Of a stretch of DNA of 64,000 nucleotides, positions 46,601-64,000 are shown in pieces. The number at the start of each line of letters is the position of its first letter. Within the stretch, counting starts at the first letter, position 1. A model generated the notes under the pieces. The model searched no databases, had not been told where the DNA came from, and saw nothing but the letters and a program-made list of their open reading frames with translations. The position numbers were made by a program, and so were the translations under genes. Origin of the DNA: Streptomyces alboflavus (GTDB taxonomy: Bacteria > Actinomycetota > Actinomycetes > Streptomycetales > Streptomycetaceae); the NCBI RefSeq assembly GCF_000716675.1, contig NZ_JNXT01000032.1, forward strand, positions 25,501 to 89,500. Reading direction: 5' to 3'.

Positions 46601-48499
46601 CTGCACACGTTGCACGTGCTGGCGGCGGCGACGGACAGCACGCGGCTGGATGCCGTCGATGTGCTGCCGCCCGCGGAGCGGTCGCGGTTGCTGGCCGGGC
46701 CTGCTCGCCCGCAGATCGATTCCGTGGCACCGGTGACCTTGCCTGCTCTGGTGGAGGCGGCGGTGGATCGTGCTCCGGGTGCTGTGGCGTTGGAGGCGGC
46801 GGGCTTGTCGCTGTCGTTCGCGGAGTTGGAGGCGCGGGCGAATGTGTTGGCGCATCGGCTGATCGGGCGGGGTGTGGGGCCCGGTGATCTCGTGGCTCTG
46901 ACTCTGCCGCGATCGGCGGAGATGGTCCTGGCCCAGCTTGGGGTCACCAAGGCGGGTGCCGCGTTCGTGCCGGTCGATCCCGGATATCCGCAGGAGCGGA
47001 TCGCGCTGATGCTGCGGGACGCGGCGCCCACGCTGACCGTCGGGGCCGAAGACATCAGCGGCCTGCTCACCGGCGACCAGGATCGGGAAGCGCACACCCG
47101 GCCCACGGATGCCGACCGGGTCCGTCCGCTGCGGCTCGATGATCCGGCGTACGTCATCTACACGTCGGGGTCGACCGGCACGCCCAAGGGTGTGGTCGTG
47201 ACGCACCGGGGCCTCGCGGGCTTCGCTGCTGCCGAGGCCGCGCACTACCAGGTGAGTCCCGGGGATCGGGTTTTGGCGTTTGCCACGCCGAGCTTTGACG
47301 CCTCAGTGCTCGAACTGTGCATGTCGTTGCCGCAGGGGGCGAGTCTGGTGGTGCCTGCGCCGGGTCCGTTGTTGGGCGTGGAGTTGGCGCAGGTGCTGCG
47401 CGAGGGGCGGATCACGCACACGTTGCTGCCGCCTGCCGCGCTGGCCACGCTTCCGTCGGACACGCCCGGCACGCTGCCCGACCTGAAGACCCTGACCGTG
47501 GGAGCCGATGCGTGCGGGGCGGAGTTGGTGGCGCGGTGGGCGCCGCACCACCGCCTGGTCAATTCCTATGGGCCGACCGAGGCCACGGTGGTGGCTACGT
47601 GGTCGGATGCGCTGGAGGCGGACGGCACGGCTCCGCCGATCGGCAGGCGGCTGCCGGGCACCGGCACCTATGTACTGGACGCGCGGCTGCGGCCTGTCCC
47701 CGTCGGGGTTGCCGGTGAACTGTGGCTCAGTGGGCCGTCGTTGGCGCGTGGCTACCTCGACCGGCCGGGCCTGACCGCCTCTCGCTTCACCGCCGACCCT
47801 TACGGTGCGCCCGGTACGCGCATGTACCGGACCGGCGACCTCGTACGCCGTGACGCCGTCGGCGAACTGCACTACCTCGGCCGCACCGACCACCAGCTCA
47901 AGCTGCGCGGCCATCGCATCGAAGCCGGCGAGGTCGAGGCGGTTCTCACGCGGCACCCCGCCGTCCTGGACGCCGTGGTGACCGTGCGGGAGGACGAACC
48001 GGACCTGCCGCGTCTGGTCGCCCATCTCCTGGTCCTGCCGGGCGCCGAGCCCCCCGCCCCGGCCGAGCTGCGCGTCCTGGCTGCGGGTGCCCTGCCAGGG
48101 CCGATGGTGCCCTCCGCGTACGTCGTCATGGAGCGCTTCCCGCTCACCGACAACGGCAAGACCGACCGGGCCGCGCTGCCCGCGCCCGCCGCGGACCTGG
48201 CGGAGACGGCCGGGCATGTCGCACCCCGTACTCCCACGGAAGAGGTCCTGGCCGACATCTGGGAGGAGGTCATGCAGGCGGCGGTGGGCGTGGAGGACGA
48301 CTACCTCCTGCTCGGCGGTGACTCCCTGCGTGCCCTGCGCATCGTCTCGCGGGCCAACGACGCCTTCGGCGTGAGCCTCACCCCCCGCGACGTCCTGGTC
48401 CACCGCACGGTCGCCGCTCTGGCCGACCTGGTGGAGGAACAGGTGCTCAGCGAACTCGAAGACGCCGCGCGCGGCGACAGCGACCACGACGAACTGTAA
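29723..48499 (+). CDS. Non-ribosomal peptide synthetase, modules 1-5
   Basis: The 6258-aa multienzyme is organised A1-T1 / C2-A2-T2-E2 / C3-A3-T3-E3 / C4-A4-T4-E4 / C5-A5-T5. Every A domain has YTSGSTG or FTSGSTG, YGPTE and RTGD; every carrier has GGDS (first phosphopantetheine Ser about residue 595); E domains carry HHLVVDxVSW and EGHGRE. There is no starter C domain, so the first amino acid is loaded directly and its amino group stays free. There is no thioesterase; the C-terminus ends in an acidic tail ([18 protein letters not shown]) likely to dock with the next protein. ATG 29723 has GAAGGA 9 nt upstream. The next NRPS starts 14 nt after the stop. Individual modules are listed separately. 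Confidence 0.97.
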   Translation: MNEPHDTSTPASSQPRPPEAAAATGTEGTDQAPHRTLAELFGAWVTRTPEAPALTDGRRTWSYRELAARSGRLAAALVRRGAGPERTVALVLPRSMELIAAELAVSLAGAAFLPVDPDYPAERRALMLDDAGPAVVLDDLRRVRDVMETAQSTDDARGAGDARGAGDAQGTDEAQGMDVADGTDAGGAHAGVPGASVGADHAAYVIYTSGSTGRPKGVTVTHLGIAGFVEAAAERYAVGPGDRVLQFSSPSFDASVLELFISVLTGATLVVPPDGPWLGDELAAVLDEFRISHTLIPPAALATLPPPGPGGASHLRTLIVGAEACPAHLVDAWAPGRRMINSYGPTEATIVASWTGPLAAGCGTPTIGGPLPGTRAHVLDADMRPVPPGGDGELFVGGDGVARGYLDRPGLTAGRFVADPFGPPGARLYRTGDRARWTADGELEYLGRVDRQVKVRGFRIEPGEVEAALLAHTGVREAVVVVREDEPGRRRLVGYVTRADGGEQAPGPAELRAFVAAALPAHMTPSAVVVLDELPLTPQHKIDRRALPAPAHAPAPGRVLPRTPEEQALADIWADVLAVEAVGVEDDFFDLGGDSILAARTLSRIRDELGVSLLVRDVFTARNVAALAPLLGDPAAAVAPDPIPAAPHDRPLPLSSAQRRLWFLDDLSDGGTEYNTGVAVRLRGDLDTGALRRALDRLAARHASLRTTFATVDGQGVQRVSRESVLPLRTADVRHLPAEQRAEAAERLLADELSRPYDLEAGPLTRALVVHRAAADHLLLLAQHHIVTDGWSVGILTRELTALYHAEVAGTPDTLPATGVQYPDFAVWEHERSGGDGQAEDLAYWKRHLTGMQQLELPTDRPRPAVRTTVGAAHRHRLPAGLIADLRRLAGGRGTTVFTLFAGAAAVLFSRYSGQRDVAFGTVTNGRGRRDLEEVTGFFANTVVLREEVDDTMTVDGFVERMRATVLDAFAHNGVPFDRVVEELAPPRDPSRTPLVQALVVQQTAADLPADCGGVRVEEHPLPRPAARFDLVLEFSPKPDGGCELTVEYNTDLFGEATVARMSGHLHRLLEGMVEGPHRTLAKLPVLSEDERRTLLESWNPPTPAGQDQRGDGTLPSLFEAQVARTPDRTAVCCGATRLDYAEVNRRAGRLARLLVARGAGPETLVAMCLPRTAELLPALWAVLKSGAGYLPVDPAYPRERISFMLDDAAPALVLAARETADALPDGCAPLIIEECLADATLDPADADPGDADSTDADLTDADRLRPLLPDHPAYVIYTSGSTGRPKGVVVTHRSVAALADWAGERFGADRLAHVVASTSLNFDVSVFELLCPLLAGGSVEVVADLTALADADGPGRAGLLSGVPSVVSRMLTAGGASLEADTVVLAGEALLAQTVRDLREAMPSCEVANIYGPTEATVYATAWFAGEEVPGQSPPIGRPVARTRAYVLDRLLRPQPPGVTGELYLGGGGLARGYLGRPGLTAARFLADPFALPGERMYRTGDLVRWSADGELEYLGRIDQQVKVRGFRIELGEVEAALRGCAGVAQSAATVVESDGHRRLAGYVVPAPGARPEPEALRRTLGRTLPDYLVPATVTVLSALPLNPNGKLDRGRLPAPAPAGHVTRHVAPRTPTERVLAEIWAHVLRVQRVGTDDNFFALGGDSILSIQVVAQARQAGLTVTSRDVYRHQTVAALARCADASGPRRTAAPAVVAATGTAPLTPIQRWLFDSEGERAGHLTTASGRAGHFAQTLSMELTCTVDAAALEHALNDVVAHHDALRSRFPAPDGKPGGTGWHIDESTPRLRLTHHTGPGTDTPHLGPFDLDHGPLVRAALHDRGDGLPTVLHLAVHHLVVDGVSWRVLLEDLDRAYRARREARDGIAALPAKTSPLRHWARRLTAHAAEGGFDDEAAYWTRATAGAAGDLPRDLTGADTYASVRSVTVRLTAEDTAALLRTLPDTYRTEVNDVLLSALGRVLCAWTGHERVLVDVEGHGREELFPDVDTSRTVGWFTTRHPVALAVAPDASWDAVLKQVKEQLRAVPRHGLGHDVLRYLDRTGVLPPAPAAQVSFNYLGRFDAGDEPDGLYGGTFRPLELDADPLAARPHPLEIVGQLDGEELEFTWFYSAALHQESTVTGLAARFADALADIARHAATPGTGGRTPSDFPLVELDQAAVDRITGADPRAVEDVHPLTPTQAGMLFHGLSQDGRRVYFQQLSFVLDGVSDPEAFAAAWQQVTDRTPVLRGDVVWQDVPEPLFVVRRHATVPVTHLDWRALSEDDRETRLRDFLDQDRERGVDLTPAPLQRLALARLSDTSVRVVWSFHHLILDGWSLFHVLSDVFAGHARITGAPGADDSLTARPDRRPYRDYVAWLRERDTAEAEQHWRDRLSGLSETTPLPYDREPRETHRAESTDAVRVTVPEATSRALEDLARAEGLTVNTLVQGAWAVLLSRQAGRADVVFGTTVSGRPPELPGAEDMAGLFISTLPTRVAVAGEGTLLDWLRDLQRGQSEDRRFDHVPLTRMKALTELPERAALFDSIVVFENYPVDDDLAAAHGLRLSGLDGIETTNYPLSLVAYPGTELALRVGYDPELFDAATVARMAEYMTVLLDGMTAAPQCAPARLPLLTPARRHQVLESWNDTAAHTPDVTAADLFAAQVRRTPDAVALEAGDERLTYGELDDRAAALATRIVALGVTPEVPVGVLMDRSVTLVVAQLALARTGGVYVPLDGRAPDERLRRMLTDVGAALLLTDGSSQERARDVLPDGTVLRVDDDLDAAGGPDTPLVHPDNVQYVMFTSGSTGLPKGVAVRHRDVAALALDRAFAGHERVLVHSPHAFDASTYELWVPLLHGGTAVLAPPGDLDAAAVRHAITEQRVRCLWLTAGLFRLLAQEDPTCLRGATEVWTGGEAVPGAVVARVLEACPGLTVVDGYGPTETTTFATRRPFRAGDPLPAVLPIGRPMDNTRVYVLDDALQPQPPGIPGELYVAGVGLARGYAGLPAATAARYLADPFGPPGTRMYRTGDIVRWSGDGELYFVGRADDQIKIRGFRVEPAEIEARLTAQTAVVEAVVSLYEQAGRKRLAAHLVPAPGAPVPAAAELRARLSADLPDYMLPAAFVTVPELPLTANGKVDRRRLPEPDWTATGDAAYRAPRAGAEQTLSEIWAELLGVARVGADDNFFMLGGDSILSIQVVSRARAAGLALTPRDLFRHPSIAALAAACGTAAPVAGTDPVAGQVALTPIQHWFLDAGPHRPEFFNQSVVVETADDVDADALRRALTALWTHHDALRATFGRQDDGAWRQTCADAEAAAPELLEVHDLSGLDAAAAEDTESRLTAEAHASFGLDTGPLLTARLFTAARPRLLLTVHHLVVDGVSWRVLLEDLDTAYRQARAGEGVRLPERTTSVQEWARRLRAHTASGGFAAQRAHWQDVSRHCAAPLPVDHPDTGGDGNTMADVREVTVRLDRQRTDALLREVPGAYRTRIDDALLAALGRVLAGWTGRATVAVGLEGHGREDQLFDDVDLSRTVGWFTSLYPVALDVPDGDWGTALKAVKEQLRSVPDRGIGYGALRHLDPDGGLTGAPEPAVSFNYLGRFGWNSGARGDDDGALVRSVPGGLDGAEAPESVRPHLLDVVARVEDDRLEITWYYSHRTHREETVAGLASGMLHALEGIVAHCAEPGAGGRTPSDYPLARLDQAALDRIVGDGRAVADLYPLTPMQAGMLFHSLLDPDGRTYVNQVQLVLRGVTDPYALAEAWQHTADANPVLRTRLEWQETAEPLQVVQRHATVPVTHHDWTEWSTERREQEMDRLLAADRAAGVDLGAAPLMRLTLIHLSPDRVRMVWTFHHVLLDGWSAAQVFDEVCERYAALTTGRRPEVPDRAAFADYLGWLADQDHEQAEQYWRTVLAGFTAPTELPRDHRTAEAHRASSSGSVRATLDADVSARLRDTAQQAGLTVNTMLQGAWSLLLSRYGGGDDVVFGTTVSGRPGDLRGVTSMVGLFINTLPTRVRVDGRRRLLDWLGDLQAAQSESRRHDFVSLAQLQTWSDIPGGTSLFDSIVVFENYPFDADTLARHGLAIDQERDVQPTNYPLTVAISPGERLSVELGYDPRYFEESTARSLADQLLHTLRVLADATDSMRLDAVDVLSPEERSRLLAGPARPQIDSVAPETLPALVEAAVDRAPGAVALEAAGLSLSFAELEARANVLAHRLIGRGVGPGDLVALALPRSAEMVLAQLAVTKAGAAFVPVDPAYPQERIELMLRDAAPALTIGAEDVRGLLTGDQDREAQIRPTDADRVRPLRLDDPAYVIYTSGSTGTPKGVVVTHRGLAGFAAAEAAHYQVSPGDRVLVFATPSFDASVLELCMSLPQGASLVVPAPGPLLGVELAQVLREGRITHTLLPPAALATLPSDTPGTLPDLKTLTVGADACGAELVERWAPHHRLVNSYGPTEATVVATWSAPLEPDGTAPPIGRRLPGTGIYVLDTRLRPVPDGVAGELWLSGPSLARGYLNRPGLTASRFTADPFGAPGTRMYRTGDLVRRDADGELHYLGRTDHQVKLRGFRIELGEVESAVARHPQVSAAAAQVVEHDGHQRLVAYAVPDGADVPDSAELRDFLARTLPDHLVPSVVVPLERLPLGATGKLDRSALPEPVWPAGGNGDGDHAPRTDAEKALATIWSEVLRVPDVGVRDNYFTLGGDSILGIQIVSAARRAGLALTPRHLFQHQTVADLAAAAEDLPTTAIRAEQGPVVGEAPLTPVQHYLFDTLTGDPARLTQAACHYLAADTDATLLRGALTAVIEHHDALRLRCERDGGGRWRQHIAAPGAAAHLEVHDLPRRTPEGTDAALRELSDRLNGGFDLTAGPLLKAALCRPDGDKRPVLLLAAHHLVVDAVSWHVILEDLDIAYRALRDGHPVDLGPKTTSFRAWAHRLADHTAEGGFDDELAHWERVSGSAPLPVDLPGANTVAHEETVTVRLDREDTRRLLQDVPDAYRTRVNDVLLCALGRVVARWTGRDRVEVTLEGHGREELFDGVDLSRTVGWFTSVYPVALDVPRDADTGSALKSVKECLRAVPRGGLGYGALRHLHATAGDRLPGLPQLGFNYLGQQDGTTPAGGLLHAPHGGLVGGMDRTAERPHLIDVLGHVTDKRLEFTWSYSREVYRRDTIDRLAAELAEELRAIVRHCAEPGAGGRTPSDFPLAPLDQETVDRLVGTGHDIVDVYPLTPTQSGMVVHGMDDPGGGVYTEQVTFVMDGVRDTGRLTAAWQHVVDRTPMLRTAVVLSGVPVPLQAVHRAATLPVSEYDWSALTPERRTAELERLLAEDKARGLALDGVPLLRVALIRLAPDEVRVVWTFHHVLLDGWSVFHVLSDVAACHAALAAGDEPRLPDRRPFADYAAWLAGRDTARAEEHWRTALAGLTAPTALPYDRRPALGATASSGTWLSQRLGEDSTRRLQEYARLHRLTLNTVFEGAWALLLSRWSGEPEVCYGTTVSGRPSDLPGADTITGLFITTLPARATVDGGETCDAWLRRTQAARAEDRRFGHVALTRLHGFSDVPAGTPLFDSLLVFENYPVDDSTAGAHGVRMRDLEAREATNYPLTVVISPGERLSVELGYDPRYFEESTARSLADQLLHTLHVLAAATDSTRLDAVDVLPPAERSRLLAGPARPQIDSVAPVTLPALVEAAVDRAPGAVALEAAGLSLSFAELEARANVLAHRLIGRGVGPGDLVALTLPRSAEMVLAQLGVTKAGAAFVPVDPGYPQERIALMLRDAAPTLTVGAEDISGLLTGDQDREAHTRPTDADRVRPLRLDDPAYVIYTSGSTGTPKGVVVTHRGLAGFAAAEAAHYQVSPGDRVLAFATPSFDASVLELCMSLPQGASLVVPAPGPLLGVELAQVLREGRITHTLLPPAALATLPSDTPGTLPDLKTLTVGADACGAELVARWAPHHRLVNSYGPTEATVVATWSDALEADGTAPPIGRRLPGTGTYVLDARLRPVPVGVAGELWLSGPSLARGYLDRPGLTASRFTADPYGAPGTRMYRTGDLVRRDAVGELHYLGRTDHQLKLRGHRIEAGEVEAVLTRHPAVLDAVVTVREDEPDLPRLVAHLLVLPGAEPPAPAELRVLAAGALPGPMVPSAYVVMERFPLTDNGKTDRAALPAPAADLAETAGHVAPRTPTEEVLADIWEEVMQAAVGVEDDYLLLGGDSLRALRIVSRANDAFGVSLTPRDVLVHRTVAALADLVEEQVLSELEDAARGDSDHDEL
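30185..30256. repeat. 18-bp tandem repeat inside the A1 domain
   Basis: Two identical 18-bp units (GATGCGCGGGGTGCGGGC) are followed by two diverged ones and a fainter fifth. They encode an Asp/Gly/Ala-rich surface loop between adenylation cores A2 and A3 that most A domains lack. Confidence 0.8.
31651..36240 (+). other. NRPS module 2: C2-A2-T2-E2
   Basis: C2 is of LCL type ([17 protein letters not shown], active site HHIVTDG), matching an L residue from module 1. The A2 pocket reads D-V-F-G-V-A-I-V-Y-(K), for which I make no substrate call. E2 has [14 protein letters not shown] and EGHGREELF, so residue 2 should leave as D. An Asp-Ala repeat ([15 protein letters not shown]) lies in the same A2-A3 loop as the A1 insert. 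Confidence 0.82.
36241..40815 (+). other. NRPS module 3: C3-A3-T3-E3 (Val-like)
   Basis: C3 begins [15 protein letters not shown] and has HHLILDG, the DCL type expected after E2. The A3 pocket reads D-A-Y-W-W-G-G-T-F-(K); the GGTF ending is typical of valine-activating domains. E3 has [14 protein letters not shown] and EGHGRED, so D-Val is predicted. Confidence 0.82.
40816..45330 (+). other. NRPS module 4: C4-A4-T4-E4 (aromatic, Tyr-like)
   Basis: C4 ([22 protein letters not shown]) is DCL type. The A4 pocket reads D-A-L-L-T-G-S-V-V-(K), eight of ten positions as in the published Tyr code DALVTGAVVK. E4 has [14 protein letters not shown] (Ala and His where E2/E3 have Gly and Arg) but keeps both His, the Asp and EGHGRE, so it should be active. 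A4 lies in the duplicated block. Confidence 0.82.
41970..43396 (+). repeat. Duplicated A-domain block, copy 1 (modules 4)
   Basis: This block, from the last part of C4 to core A8 of A4, recurs at 46485-47911 with a constant offset of 4515 bp and no indel at the anchors I checked. In the 60 bases from 42121 I count three differences, and from 42901 one. Codons such as TTG, GTG and GCT are much more frequent here than in flanking sequence. Confidence 0.9.
45331..48499 (+). other. NRPS module 5: C5-A5-T5 with docking tail (aromatic, Tyr-like)
   Basis: C5 ([22 protein letters not shown]) is DCL type. The A5 pocket is identical to A4 (D-A-L-L-T-G-S-V-V-K). The carrier reads [14 protein letters not shown], unlike the SILSIQ carriers that precede E domains, in agreement with the absence of an E domain here; residue 5 should be L. 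The acidic tail is a probable donor docking element. Confidence 0.82.
46485..47911 (+). repeat. Duplicated A-domain block, copy 2 (module 5)
   Basis: Partner of 41970-43396 at +4515 bp. Similarity starts abruptly at CCACCAACTATCCGCTCA and ends after AGCTGCGCGGC, beyond which the two modules differ as ordinary paralogues do. These edges are what recombination or gene conversion would leave. Confidence 0.9.
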
Positions 48500-48513
48500 G
48501 GACCCCCACGAAC

Positions 48514-64000
<15,487 letters not shown>

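Noticed and set aside
33071..47245. A minus-strand reading frame of about 4700 codons opposite the first NRPS
   Set aside because: It is the antisense of NRPS codons ending in G/C. The peptide is Arg/Gly/His/Gln-rich with no domain, and NRPS motifs are all on the plus strand.

Overview
The window looks like a Streptomyces (or close streptomycete) chromosome segment. The DNA is very G+C-rich with G or C at almost every third codon position, GTG/TTG starts and GGAGG-type ribosome sites are common, and the gene content is typical of the group: a secreted GH18 chitinase behind a DasR-like/direct-repeat promoter, a PucR regulator divergent from a ferredoxin reductase, a DUF1152 protein, a PPOX/F420 protein and a membrane NACHT NTPase.

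Region 1 (1-26 kb) is a mosaic of short, mostly unlinked units. They are: a ferredoxin reductase fragment divergent from PucR; a broken thioredoxin; a TmrB-like ATPase; a LysR regulator divergent from an NmrA-type reductase with a textbook LysR box between them; the chitinase facing the NmrA gene across a perfect 18-bp hairpin; a PEBP protein; a DUF418-type membrane protein; a DesK/NarL-type two-component pair; a DUF1152 protein; a PPOX oxidoreductase; a lipoprotein tripeptidyl-peptidase-like hydrolase; an OmpR-type two-component pair; a YcaC-like hydrolase and a MarR regulator sharing one palindromic operator; the NACHT NTPase; a GNAT acetyltransferase; an alpha/beta hydrolase; and an AraC-cupin-SGNH hydrolase operon. 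A frameshifted relic of a type I-E cas6e gene (about 25.66 kb) and a gene-poor 0.95-kb stretch follow.

Region 2 (26.8-64 kb, continuing beyond the window) is a large non-ribosomal peptide cluster, all on the plus strand: possible 50-aa ORF, P450, stand-alone penicillin-binding-protein-type (SurE-like) thioesterase/cyclase, a 6258-aa NRPS and a second NRPS of more than 5160 aa. Nine modules are visible: A1-T1 / C2-A2-T2-E2 / C3-A3-T3-E3 / C4-A4-T4-E4 / C5-A5-T5 // C6-A6-T6-E6 / C7-A7-T7 / C8-A8-T8-E8 / C9-A9... The class of each C domain (LCL or DCL) agrees with the presence or absence of an E domain just upstream. Pocket codes read by eye suggest Val at 3 and 9, an aromatic (Tyr-like) residue at 4 and 5, Thr at 7 and cationic/polar residues at 6 and 8; residues 2, 3, 4, 6 and 8 should be D-configured. 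The first module has no C domain, so the peptide should have a free amino end. With the SurE-like protein this suggests release by head-to-tail macrocyclisation in trans. I cannot match the assembly line to a known product.

The NRPS genes show signs of recent evolution: a 1.4-kb A-domain block is present twice with a constant 4515-bp offset and a codon usage unlike its surroundings, and several loops carry short tandem-repeat expansions. No MbtH-like protein, transporter or cluster regulator was seen inside the window.
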